Positions 1 to 8,178 of a stretch of DNA of 18,179 nucleotides are shown here, one piece after another; the stretch's first letter is position 1, and every line of letters begins with the position of its first letter. The stretch spans positions 1-18,179 of the forward strand of contig JAFUXW010000112.1 of the NCBI GenBank assembly GCA_017477035.1, written 5' to 3'. The stretch is from Alphaproteobacteria bacterium (GTDB lineage Bacteria; Pseudomonadota; Alphaproteobacteria; RF32; CAG-239). The notes below the pieces were generated by a model, which did not search any database, was not told the origin of the DNA, and saw only the letters and a program-made list of their open reading frames with translations. The position numbers were made by a program, and so were the translations under genes.

Positions 1-74
1 TAAAACAAGGCTCTTACTACGGAAACGCTCAGCGTTCATACATAAAAGCCGCTCAATTTCGGTGCGATTCTTAA
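1..74 (+). CDS. Possible C-terminal end of an unidentified protein (5' part outside window)
   Basis: One frame is open from the left edge to a TAA at 72-74 and encodes 23 residues that include YYGNAQRSYIKAAQFRC. The mix of Tyr, Gly, Asn, Ala and Arg looks more like a real protein tail than shadow translation, and the gene would converge on trxA, which has its own terminator in between. I do not recognise the family. The two other forward frames each meet a stop at or before 78. The piece is too short to be sure: it could be chance, and the sequence to the left is needed to decide. Confidence 0.35.
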   Translation, partial: KQGSYYGNAQRSYIKAAQFRCDS

Positions 75-110
75 CATAAATATTTTATAAAATCAAGCGT
101 TTTATTGTAA

Positions 111-143
111 AATTAAAAAAACTCCGAAAATTGTTCTTCGGAG
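111..143 (-). terminator. Intrinsic terminator of the aroK-trxA operon
   Basis: A perfect 7-bp inverted repeat, CTCCGAA (122-128) and TTCGGAG (137-143), encloses an 8-nt loop. On the minus strand it is followed at once by seven T residues (complement of the A run 115-121). It lies 22 nt past the trxA stop. On the plus strand no T tract follows the stem, so it acts leftward only. Confidence 0.85.
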
Positions 144-164
144 CCGAATCTTAAAAAATATTTT

Positions 165-482
165 TTATTTGTAGGATTCAATCCATGATTGAATTGTAGC
201 TTGAGAATTAAGCCCTACTTTCATATCAACTTGCTTACCATCCTTAAACAAAAACATGGTAGGAATACTGCGAATCCCGAATTGACTGGCAACTTCAGGC
301 GAATCATCAACATTCATTTTATATATTTTAACAGTATCTCCCATTTCATTGTCTATCGTTTCCAAAATAGGTCCCAGTTGACGGCATGGACCACACCATT
401 CCGCCCAAAAATCTACTAATACCAAACCTTTTGAATTTGGCACTGTTTCATTAAATTGATTATCTGTTAACGGTTGTGTCAT
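165..482 (-). CDS. trxA: Thioredoxin
   Basis: Cytoplasmic disulfide reductase of 105 residues, the usual thioredoxin length. The active site WCGPC is at residues 29-33 (redox Cys30 and Cys33) in the context DFWAEWCGPC, and the cis-proline is Pro74 in RSIPT. The start is set at 482 because AAGGAG (489-494) lies six bases upstream. A longer frame from 518 would add 12 residues that the family lacks and would place that ribosome site inside the gene. It is the last gene of the leftward operon, 89 nt after addA, with an inverted repeat in the gap and a terminator downstream. The addB-addA-trxA order is common in alphaproteobacteria. It presumably supplies electrons to ribonucleotide reductase and other cytosolic thiol enzymes; that role is family knowledge. 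Confidence 0.96.
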   Translation of the reverse strand: MTQPLTDNQFNETVPNSKGLVLVDFWAEWCGPCRQLGPILETIDNEMGDTVKIYKMNVDDSPEVASQFGIRSIPTMFLFKDGKQVDMKVGLNSQATIQSWIESYK

Positions 483-488
483 TTTTTT

Positions 489-494
489 CTCCTT
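489..494 (-). promoter_or_regulatory. Ribosome binding site deciding the trxA start
   Basis: AAGGAG on the minus strand, six bases before the ATG at 482. It lies downstream of two in-frame ATGs (518 and 500) and so selects the shorter 105-residue protein. Confidence 0.8.
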
Positions 495-522
495 ACTCAT
501 ATTAATTGTTCTAATCATATAG

Positions 523-548
523 TATCTTTATTTCTAATATTAAAGATA
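523..548. repeat. Inverted repeat in the addA-trxA gap
   Basis: TATCTTTA (523-530) and TAAAGATA (541-548) form a perfect 8-bp inverted repeat around a 10-nt spacer, 41 nt upstream of the trxA start. It could be an operator, a leader stem-loop or an mRNA-processing site. The stem has only two G-C pairs and no T tract follows it directly, so a terminator is unlikely. In such AT-rich sequence chance is a real alternative. Confidence 0.4.
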
Positions 549-571
549 AACAAAATAATTACAACATTTTT

Positions 572-3500
572 TTACACAACTTGCATCAATCGAAGTTCAT
601 TAGTCCATAAAATATAGCTTTCTATTGGACGATTAGGATATATTGTACTTACAAGTTTTTCATAAGCTTTCAGCTGCTGTCTGTATAAAGGAGGAATTTT
701 TGATTGATTTTCGGCAACTTCTTTATTTGTCTTAAAATCGATGATTATTACCTTATCATTCTGCACAATAAGTCTATCTATTTGCGCTGAAATTATTTGC
801 CCGTCTACTTCTCCGAAAATAGGCACTTCTGCTCGAGATTCAGAACCGAAAAAGCGTGCATATTCTTCTTTTGACAATAGTCCCAATATCTCCGACTTTA
901 TTTTCTGCTTCTGTGATTCTGAAAAATCAACAACATTTTTATCTATATAGTTATTTACAATTTGTTCTTTATTTTCATTTTGCGGAGGCAAAAATTGGAG
1001 AATTTTATGAATAAGTTTGCCTCGTCGATAATAATCGCTTATCTCCTTAAGCGGAGAAACCAGTGAAGGTTCTTCATTTTCTGTTTTTAGCTTTGACGGA
1101 GTATAAGGCTTGGCCATCGGAGTTTCTGTTTTTGCCTCATTTTCCAACCATTCTTCCGAGTCTTTTATTAAAGGTGTAACAAAATATTTTGCTTCCGGTT
1201 TAACACTTATTTCCGCCGGAGTTTCCAAAACAAGTTTATTATCTGCATCTTTGCCAACAATTTTTTCTATTGTTCTTTCACAAATTTTAAGCCAAGAATC
1301 ATCTTTTATTTTATCTGTATTTGCATAACCGCATACTATAAGTTGTTCTTCAGCTCTGGTTAAAGCCACATATAGTAGGCGACGGTATTCTTCCAATTCT
1401 TCGATTCCTTTCTTATTGTTTATTTGAGAAAGCATATCATCATAATCATAGCTACGAAGCGGATAATACGGCAATTTTTCTTCATCAAATTGCAATTTTT
1501 GCTCGCAACTGTTTTTAGGTAATTGAACACTGTCAGGTAAAAAGACCACTCTTGCCTGTAAACCTTTAGAATGATGAACTGTCATTAATCTGACGGCATT
1601 ATTTTCTGCTTCGTCTCCTTCTCTTTTAATAACTGTTTCATCATTTTCAAACCAAGAAATAAACCCTTGCAAATTAGGTGTTTGAGTTTGTTCATATTCT
1701 AACGTTAAATTAATAAACTCATCAATAGCATCTTCGGCCTCAACTCCCATTCTTTGCATGAATTTACGCCGTCCTTCCATATTTACCAGAACATAGTTAA
1801 ACAGTTCATACGGACGGATAAAATCAAGTTTTTTAACTAATGTTTGTAAATCATCATATATCTTAAAATATTTTTCATTTTTACTTAAACTGCACCATAA
1901 AGTTTCATTTTTACGTTCACAACACAAAAGTTCCAAGTCATCATCGGTTAAATTAAACAGCGGAGATTTCAACACTTCTGCCAGTGATAAACTATCATCA
2001 GGTAAAAGCAAAAATTTTCCGAGAGATATTAAATCTTGTACGGCAATTTGTTCTGCCAATATCATCTTATCTGCACCAGATATGTTTATACGATTTTCTT
2101 TGCACGTACGGATAAAATCTTCCATAAACGCATTACGATGTCTGACCAATACCATAAAATCTTTATATCGCAACGGATTATCAGTTTTTTTACTATCTTC
2201 CATCATTTGCTTGATTTTTTTAACTATTTGTCTGGACATTTTAGTTCTGACCGAAACTTTTTTACTCATTTCCATCGGCGGTAATAATTCTTCGGAATCG
2301 TTTGTTTCTTCGTCTTTTTCGGCTATACACAAAGGCCAAATTTCTACACGACCATATTCTCCCGCCCTAACAGCCATATGCTCTACCGGAGAATCGGCAG
2401 AAATAACCCCTTGAGCAATTTCTTTATCGGCAAAAATCGTATTTACACTATCAAGCACCGCCGGTGTCGAACGAAAAGAATATTCCATATCAACCTTACG
2501 GAAATTTATTCCTGCGCGATTTTTAAAGTATTCCGACATTATATCAAATTTTTGAGGATCTGCCCCTTGAAAACTGAAAATAGATTGTTTTCTGTCCCCT
2601 ACCGCAAATACCGTACGTTTTCTCTCTCTGGCTCCGAAACCTGAAAAAAACTCTTCACTTAATGCTTTTATTATATCCCATTGTTGAGGCGAAGTATCTT
2701 GAGCTTCATCCAATAAAATATGGTCTATTCCTCCGTCAAGTTTATACAATACCCAGGCAGCTTGTTCAGTATCAGATAATAACTCTCGTGTTTTATTTAT
2801 CAAATCTTGATAATCCAAATAAGATTTTGCTCTTTTATATTCTTCATATTTTTGATTTATACTCTGAGCTATGGTTAAAAAAGCCTTAGTTGATTTATAA
2901 ATACGAATGTTCCGACATTTTATAAAAACCTTTTGCAAACGTAACACTTCGTCCTCCATTCTAGGCAATAAATCCGGATATTTTTTTTGAGCCTCTCCGG
3001 TAACAAGATTTTTATAAGTTGTGTTATCTTCTTTCAAAAAGCATCTGAAATATTTATCATAGTAATCAACTGAGCACCCTGATTTATAAACATCTTCCAA
3101 TACCAAAGCTTTTTTATTGTTATTTATTCCGGTATCTTTTAATTCTCTGATATTTTCCATTAAATCAGACTTGTTTATCTTTAGCATACATTCGGCTTTA
3201 ATTTCTTCCTCACTATCACTATCGAAAACCTTTATTTTTTTTCGCAAATATTCCAATGTTTCATCTAGTCCCCCGAATAACTTTAAACTTTCGCTTATTT
3301 TTACATAGTTTTCGGTAATATGCTTCATTACTTTAGGAAAGGAGTATTCACTTAAATTGGCTGCCAAATATTGAATTGAGCAGGCATCTAAAGTTTCTGA
3401 CATATTGCTTTCCCGTAAAATTTCATTTTGAATTTGATTTAATGTTTCCGTAGCTTCTCTTTCGCCCAATATTTCAAAATACGGAGAAATTCCGGCTTCT

Positions 3501-3952
3501 AACGGGAATCTTTTCAAAACCTCTTCACAAAAACTATGAATTGTTTGAATTTTCACTCCTCCGGGAGTATCTAAAAGTGTTGCGAACAGTGTTCTGGCGC
3601 GGCTTATATATTCCGATAATTTTTCATCATCTCTAACATCATCACCCAATAAATTTTCAATATTTTTTCTCAGTTTTTCGTCACTTTGCACCGACCATTC
3701 ACTCAGTCTTTTTGATATACGTGTTTTCATTTCTACAGCTGCAGCTTTGGTATAAGTAAGACACAAAAGACGTGTAGGGCTAACTTCATCAAGTAATAAC
3801 CGAAGTACTCTATCCGATAAAACTTTGGTTTTACCGGTACCGGCCGAAGCTTCAACCCAAACCGACATACGAGGATCAGTGGCCTCTCTTTGATGAGAAG
3901 AAGCTTTTCTTTTGAGGTCTTTACTGATATCTTCATAAAATTCACTGCTCAT
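572..3952 (-). CDS. addA: AddA: helicase-nuclease subunit of the AddAB double-strand break repair enzyme
   Basis: UvrD-like (SF1A) ATPase with a C-terminal nuclease, 1126 residues, partner of AddB in resecting double-strand ends for RecA. Visible in order: Walker A ASAGTGKT (35-42), motif Ia with LTYTKAAAVEM (65-75), Walker B LLDEAQD (413-419), motif III VGDRKQSIFSFQGAD (451-465), YSFRS (491-495), motif V TVHHSKGL (791-798), motif VI YVALTRAEE (861-869). The RecB-type nuclease has His982, Asp1059 and the DFKTNK box (Asp1072, Lys1074), so both activities look intact. The start at 3952 gives an 11-nt overlap with the end of addB and has a purine-rich GGAGAGGGAAG upstream. In-frame ATGs at 3970 and 4036 lie deeper inside addB and give residues unlike the family. 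The two subunits are probably translationally coupled. Confidence 0.96.
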   Translation of the reverse strand: MSSEFYEDISKDLKRKASSHQREATDPRMSVWVEASAGTGKTKVLSDRVLRLLLDEVSPTRLLCLTYTKAAAVEMKTRISKRLSEWSVQSDEKLRKNIENLLGDDVRDDEKLSEYISRARTLFATLLDTPGGVKIQTIHSFCEEVLKRFPLEAGISPYFEILGEREATETLNQIQNEILRESNMSETLDACSIQYLAANLSEYSFPKVMKHITENYVKISESLKLFGGLDETLEYLRKKIKVFDSDSEEEIKAECMLKINKSDLMENIRELKDTGINNNKKALVLEDVYKSGCSVDYYDKYFRCFLKEDNTTYKNLVTGEAQKKYPDLLPRMEDEVLRLQKVFIKCRNIRIYKSTKAFLTIAQSINQKYEEYKRAKSYLDYQDLINKTRELLSDTEQAAWVLYKLDGGIDHILLDEAQDTSPQQWDIIKALSEEFFSGFGARERKRTVFAVGDRKQSIFSFQGADPQKFDIMSEYFKNRAGINFRKVDMEYSFRSTPAVLDSVNTIFADKEIAQGVISADSPVEHMAVRAGEYGRVEIWPLCIAEKDEETNDSEELLPPMEMSKKVSVRTKMSRQIVKKIKQMMEDSKKTDNPLRYKDFMVLVRHRNAFMEDFIRTCKENRINISGADKMILAEQIAVQDLISLGKFLLLPDDSLSLAEVLKSPLFNLTDDDLELLCCERKNETLWCSLSKNEKYFKIYDDLQTLVKKLDFIRPYELFNYVLVNMEGRRKFMQRMGVEAEDAIDEFINLTLEYEQTQTPNLQGFISWFENDETVIKREGDEAENNAVRLMTVHHSKGLQARVVFLPDSVQLPKNSCEQKLQFDEEKLPYYPLRSYDYDDMLSQINNKKGIEELEEYRRLLYVALTRAEEQLIVCGYANTDKIKDDSWLKICERTIEKIVGKDADNKLVLETPAEISVKPEAKYFVTPLIKDSEEWLENEAKTETPMAKPYTPSKLKTENEEPSLVSPLKEISDYYRRGKLIHKILQFLPPQNENKEQIVNNYIDKNVVDFSESQKQKIKSEILGLLSKEEYARFFGSESRAEVPIFGEVDGQIISAQIDRLIVQNDKVIIIDFKTNKEVAENQSKIPPLYRQQLKAYEKLVSTIYPNRPIESYILWTNELRLMQVV

Positions 3953-6860
3953 TTTCGCTTCCCTCTCCATTATTATCTTCACGAACCGACCATTCCAAAA
4001 AGCGTGATAAATGGTCATAATCACTGTATTGCCCATGATTACTCTTCCGAGGTTTAGCTAAATACGGACGTTCTTTTCTATCAAATTCATCTATCAACTT
4101 CTGAAGTAACACCTCTATTTTGTTTATCGCTTCCTGACTTTGTTCATAATCGGTTTTTCCTGACTTACCTTTTAAGGCCCAATATTGCATACCGGCAACC
4201 GGAGCTTTTTTAACTTCTTTGAAACCGACTTTTTGAGCAATCATTGCTTCTACAGGCAGTTGCGGAGCTGTTACTTTGATTATTTCTTTGTCGCTCCTTC
4301 CTTTACCGGTTTTATAATCTATTATATTCAAGTACCCGTCTTTTGTTTCGTCCACCCGATCAGCCTTTGCCGTAATTAAGAAATCTCCTTCTTTCCCTTT
4401 AAATACCATTTTACCTTCAACTTCACTATGCACTTTAGTCAAAGAAGCTCTATATTCACGCTCTCTTTTAACCACCATTTCAATCATATCTTTTAAGCGT
4501 GGTTTCCAAAAAGCTTGTAATTCTTCTCCGACGTTATATTCGGAAAACTTTTGCAATCCTGCCTTCATTAATAATTCTGCAGCATTCTCCGGATAAAAAT
4601 CACTATTATATCGGTTATTAAAATCTTCCAAAACCTCATGTACAATATTTCCGAAATCAAATATTTCTTTTTCACGATCCAAATTTTTTAACGGTTTTAA
4701 TTTAAGTATTTCTTTCGCATAAACAGAATATGGATCACGCAGCAGTATTTCAACTTGACTTGCTGAAAGTTTTCGAGGCCTATACTTTATTTCAGGACAA
4801 GGGCGCGGTGCTTTCACCGGATTTGGATTATCGCATCTTTCCAAATTTTTTGCCCATTGAGAATAAGGTTCACGATATATAAAAGCATATTTTTCTTTTT
4901 GTTTATCTTCGCTTCCGAACACTGCTTCCAGCACTGTTTCAAATCGAAGCCACCATCTTGATTTATCAGTAGGAGTCCCATCAATCTTTTGCGCACGAGT
5001 AACATAAACCTCCGGAGCATTTAACAAATGAGCAAAATCTGCCGCACAAACTCCGATACTTCTCTCTGTTTGAGACATTCCGAAATTTGTTTTCATTGGT
5101 CTAGACATCCACATATCTGCCTGTGGAAGCTTTGGCCATATTCCTTCATTAGCTTCACCGATAATAACCCTGTTATAATTAGTCAAACGAGCTTCTATCG
5201 GTCCGAGTATTTTAATTCGGGGATGATATCCGTATCTTGAACGAACATTCTTTTCTGTCATGGTTATTACTAAAAATGGCAAATAATCATTAGTTAATAT
5301 ATCTCCCAGTTCTTCACTTTTATTTATAAGAACAGAAAAAAAATCTGCTGCAGCATGTCCGTCATCATTTTTCCAAATTATTTTATCGCCTGTCTGGACA
5401 TCGGTATCAGCCAAATTTTGTGCAACCTCTATATGCGCAGTTAGAACCGTTTTCAGATTTACTGTCGGACTTTCATATAATTCTTTCAGGGGTAACAATC
5501 TTTTTTCAAAATTATCAAGCAAACTCTGTTGATTTTCAGTAACATCTTTTTCATCTCTTAGAGTTTTTTCCAATTCATACACTTTTTTCCTAAACTCTAA
5601 ACCATTTTCACCGCACGATGTAAACGGATATTTAAGTAAGGCTATTTTTGCTGTCATATTATTTTGCACAATCGCTTCAGCAATAAGACGAAAATAAATT
5701 CCTATATGTGTTAAGCTTAATGGTTGACCGGCCGAATCGTCTGCCTCTATCTTCCATTTTTTCAACTCAGAGATTACGCGCCGTGATAAGTTACGATCCA
5801 CCGTTACCAGCGCCACAGTTTTACCTTCGGTTTCCAGTGTTTCTCGCATAATTAAAGCTATTGTTTTAGCTTCGTGCCTCATATCGTCACAGTTTATTAA
5901 ATGTATATTATCAAAAGTATCTTTGGGAAATACTTCTTCTGATAGTTTTCTCCATTCACCGGTTGTTGGAGCTGGACGCATTATCTCGCTTATTAGTTTT
6001 TCGCGCAAACTTAATTTGCATTCTGTTATATCTTCAATATTATCACGCGTTAAATGTAAGTAATCAAGCAATTCTTTTAACTCGTATTGCGGATGATTTT
6101 CATCAATTTTTTGCCAAGAATCGTCATCTATATATTTATCCAATCCGTATAAATAAACTTCTCCTTGTGGAAATTCAGCTACTGTCTTTATCATTTCTTT
6201 TAAAACCGGAAAAGCCGCCGTGCTGCCGGCTATAACTATTTTTTGTCTACCATCTGATTTACGCCAAAAATTCATTTCGGCTCTAAGAAGCTGTTTTCGT
6301 CTTTCCGTAGGGTCACAAACTCCTTTTTCCTTCAAAATCTGTGGCCAATATTCTGTAATAATTTTAAGCAATGTTAAAGTTTTGCGCCAGTGGTCCGAAT
6401 AATCATCAGGGACTATATCTTTCAAACGATTAAAATCAAGCTCTTCGTTCTGCACGGTATCTATTAAAGATGCTAAATTTTGAGCTAATGCGTACGCCTG
6501 TGCTAAAGAAACATCATCAACGCCATATTCATTTTTGTGCATAATCAGCTTAGTAAAATCGAAAACTCTTTCTGTTTTATCTATTGCCGGCTTCAAGTGT
6601 GGTAAAATTTCTGCGTCACCACCCAAAAAAACTTCATCTTCATCTGCTTCTGCAATTGGCTCCATTCTTGGTAGTATTGTAGGTTTTCCGCCTCGACATC
6701 TGACAAAGGCATCGGCTAAATTCTGACAAGCTCTTCTGTTTGGCAATAAAAAAAGTATACTTGATAATTCCTCCGGTTTATCTTTATATCTCTGAATAAA
6801 ATAACCGGCCAAAATGTCAACAAAAGACGACTTTCCGCTGACATTATATATATTCACCAT
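3942..6860 (-). CDS. addB: AddB: nuclease subunit of the AddAB double-strand break repair enzyme
   Basis: 972 residues, AddB of the alphaproteobacterial type. The N-terminus has the family phrase FLLPNRRACQNLADAF (37-52), but the nucleotide loop is degenerate: GKSS (9-12) occurs without the upstream Gly of a Walker A motif. The middle carries VIIGEANEGIWPKLP (565-579) followed by the MSRPMKTNFGMSQTER stretch typical of AddB. The C-terminal nuclease has LRDPYSVYAKEILKL (707-721), His741 in GNIVHEVLEDF, Asp834 and DYKTGKG (Asp848, Lys850), then QLPVEA (867-872). No C-terminal cysteine cluster like the iron-sulfur site of Bacillus AddB is seen. AAGGAG precedes the ATG with a 7-nt spacer. It starts 12 nt after rdgB and overlaps addA. 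It is expected to bind recombination hot spots and cut the complementary strand. Confidence 0.94.
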   Translation of the reverse strand: MVNIYNVSGKSSFVDILAGYFIQRYKDKPEELSSILFLLPNRRACQNLADAFVRCRGGKPTILPRMEPIAEADEDEVFLGGDAEILPHLKPAIDKTERVFDFTKLIMHKNEYGVDDVSLAQAYALAQNLASLIDTVQNEELDFNRLKDIVPDDYSDHWRKTLTLLKIITEYWPQILKEKGVCDPTERRKQLLRAEMNFWRKSDGRQKIVIAGSTAAFPVLKEMIKTVAEFPQGEVYLYGLDKYIDDDSWQKIDENHPQYELKELLDYLHLTRDNIEDITECKLSLREKLISEIMRPAPTTGEWRKLSEEVFPKDTFDNIHLINCDDMRHEAKTIALIMRETLETEGKTVALVTVDRNLSRRVISELKKWKIEADDSAGQPLSLTHIGIYFRLIAEAIVQNNMTAKIALLKYPFTSCGENGLEFRKKVYELEKTLRDEKDVTENQQSLLDNFEKRLLPLKELYESPTVNLKTVLTAHIEVAQNLADTDVQTGDKIIWKNDDGHAAADFFSVLINKSEELGDILTNDYLPFLVITMTEKNVRSRYGYHPRIKILGPIEARLTNYNRVIIGEANEGIWPKLPQADMWMSRPMKTNFGMSQTERSIGVCAADFAHLLNAPEVYVTRAQKIDGTPTDKSRWWLRFETVLEAVFGSEDKQKEKYAFIYREPYSQWAKNLERCDNPNPVKAPRPCPEIKYRPRKLSASQVEILLRDPYSVYAKEILKLKPLKNLDREKEIFDFGNIVHEVLEDFNNRYNSDFYPENAAELLMKAGLQKFSEYNVGEELQAFWKPRLKDMIEMVVKREREYRASLTKVHSEVEGKMVFKGKEGDFLITAKADRVDETKDGYLNIIDYKTGKGRSDKEIIKVTAPQLPVEAMIAQKVGFKEVKKAPVAGMQYWALKGKSGKTDYEQSQEAINKIEVLLQKLIDEFDRKERPYLAKPRKSNHGQYSDYDHLSRFLEWSVREDNNGEGSENEQ

Positions 6861-6872
6861 TTAGAATCTCCT

Positions 6873-7466
6873 TCAGAGGCTCATCAAATATTCTTTGAAT
6901 TTTTGCATTGCTCGCCCACGATGAGATATTTTATTCTTTTCATTTTTATCCATTTGGGCAAAACTGCAATCATATCCGTCGGGAATAAAAACAGGATCAT
7001 AACCGAATCCACCACTTCCGTTCATTTTTTCAAAAGAAATTTTACCGTCAACTCTACCTTCAAACAGTTCATATCTGCCGTCCGGATATGCCAAAGAGAC
7101 TACACAGGAAAAATGAGCCGCACGACTTTTATTTGCACTTTTATCCATTTCTGCCAGTAATTTATCAATTCCTTTATCAAAATCGCGGTTTGGAGCATAA
7201 CGCGCCGAATAAACCCCCGGAGCACCGTCCAAAGCGTCGACACATAATCCGGAATCATCGGCAATACAAGGGATTCCAAACGTTTTAGGTATAGTTTGCG
7301 ACTTTAGTAAAGAATTTTCAGCAAAGGTTTTTCCGGTTTCTTCAACATCAGGAAATGAAACATCTGCGGAGGATACAACAGTAATTCCCAAAGGAGCCAA
7401 CATATTTTTAATTTCCGATATTTTTCCGGCATTATGGCTGGCAAACAAAATTTTATCAAATTTCAT
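6873..7466 (-). CDS. rdgB: RdgB/HAM1-type dITP/XTP pyrophosphatase
   Basis: Hydrolyses dITP, ITP and XTP to monophosphates and keeps deaminated purines out of DNA and RNA. 197 residues, the normal size. Visible motifs: SHNAGK (10-15) for the triphosphate, ADDSGL (69-74) with the catalytic Asp71, GGFGYDP (152-158) for base recognition, and SHRGRA (181-186). It begins one base after the rph stop, and a GGAGAA ribosome site lies inside the rph end, so translation is probably coupled. The rph-rdgB pair is common in alphaproteobacteria. Its place just before addBA is functionally sensible, since removal of deaminated bases can generate strand breaks; that link is inference. Confidence 0.95.
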   Translation of the reverse strand: MKFDKILFASHNAGKISEIKNMLAPLGITVVSSADVSFPDVEETGKTFAENSLLKSQTIPKTFGIPCIADDSGLCVDALDGAPGVYSARYAPNRDFDKGIDKLLAEMDKSANKSRAAHFSCVVSLAYPDGRYELFEGRVDGKISFEKMNGSGGFGYDPVFIPDGYDCSFAQMDKNEKNKISHRGRAMQKFKEYLMSL

Positions 7467-7467
7467 A

Positions 7468-8178
7468 TCATTCTCCTAAAACTTTCTTTTGTGCGCATAT
7501 AATCTGATGAATTCCTAATTTAGCAAGTCTGAAAAGCTCATTAAATTGAGTTTCATCAAAAACTGCACCTTCAGCAGTAGCCTGAATCTCAACAATTTTT
7601 CCGCTTTCTGTCAACACGAAATTTGTGTCTGCCTCAGCGTGGGAATCTTCCGAATAGTCCAAATCAAGCACTGCTTCATCATCACAAATTCCGCAAGAAA
7701 TAGCTGCTACATATTCTTTTACAGGATTACGCGGCAATCGTCCATTTTTTACTAAATTATCAAGAGCCAAATACAGTGCCACAAAACCACCGGAAATTGA
7801 CGCTGTTCTGGTTCCTCCGTCAGCTTGCAAAACATCACAATCTACTTGAATACAAATATCCGGCATTTGCGTTAAATCGACAGCAGCCCGCAAAGAGCGA
7901 CCTATCAACCGCTGAATTTCGTGAGTTCGTCCGCCTACTCCCTTAGTTTCTCTACTTACTCTGGTTTGCGTTGCTCGCGGTAATAATGAATATTCCGCCG
8001 TAATCCATCCACGCCCTTGTCCTTGAAGCCATGCCGGAATCTTTTCATCAACGCTGGCCGTACATAAAACGTGAGTATTACCGAATTTTATCAAGCAAGA
8101 ACCTTCGGCATATAAATTTATATCTTTAACAATTTCCAGCGGACGCATTTGTTCCGCCGTTCTGCTGTTTGGTCGCAT
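7468..8178 (-). CDS. rph: Ribonuclease PH
   Basis: Phosphorolytic 3'-5' exoribonuclease that trims tRNA 3' ends using phosphate. 236 residues, full length. The start MRPNSRTAEQMRP matches the family opening. Other hallmarks: EYSLLPRAT (62-70), the GTRT phosphate-binding box (122-125), the arginine-rich RTHEIQRLIGRSLRAAV segment (84-100), and LDLDYSEDSHAEADTN (171-186) with the conserved acidic metal-binding residues. AAAGGA lies 8 nt upstream of the ATG. The first 53 bases overlap the end of aroK in another frame. Because the N-terminal residues are conserved, the start is secure and the overlap comes from a long aroK tail. Confidence 0.96.
   Translation of the reverse strand: MRPNSRTAEQMRPLEIVKDINLYAEGSCLIKFGNTHVLCTASVDEKIPAWLQGQGRGWITAEYSLLPRATQTRVSRETKGVGGRTHEIQRLIGRSLRAAVDLTQMPDICIQVDCDVLQADGGTRTASISGGFVALYLALDNLVKNGRLPRNPVKEYVAAISCGICDDEAVLDLDYSEDSHAEADTNFVLTESGKIVEIQATAEGAVFDETQFNELFRLAKLGIHQIICAQKKVLGE

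Noticed and set aside
24..36. Perfect short palindrome AACGCT-C-AGCGTT
   Set aside because: The loop is one base and no T tract follows. It lies in a likely coding tail and is too short to call a terminator or operator.
88..105. AT-only palindrome near the left edge
   Set aside because: Expected by chance in such AT-rich intergenic DNA.
3942..4036. Longer addA starting at 4036 inside addB
   Set aside because: The extra 28 residues do not resemble AddA. The ATG at 3952 has a purine-rich site and gives the usual short overlap.
6831..6860. Walker A motif in AddB
   Set aside because: GKSS is present but the first Gly of GxxxxGK(S/T) is absent. AddB of this class generally has a degenerate ATP site, so this is not reported as unusual.
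8126..8178. Possible frameshift at the aroK/rph junction
   Set aside because: Both frames give sensible proteins up to the overlap and rph is complete from its conserved first residues, so a frameshift is not needed. It is kept only as the refutation test for the long tail.
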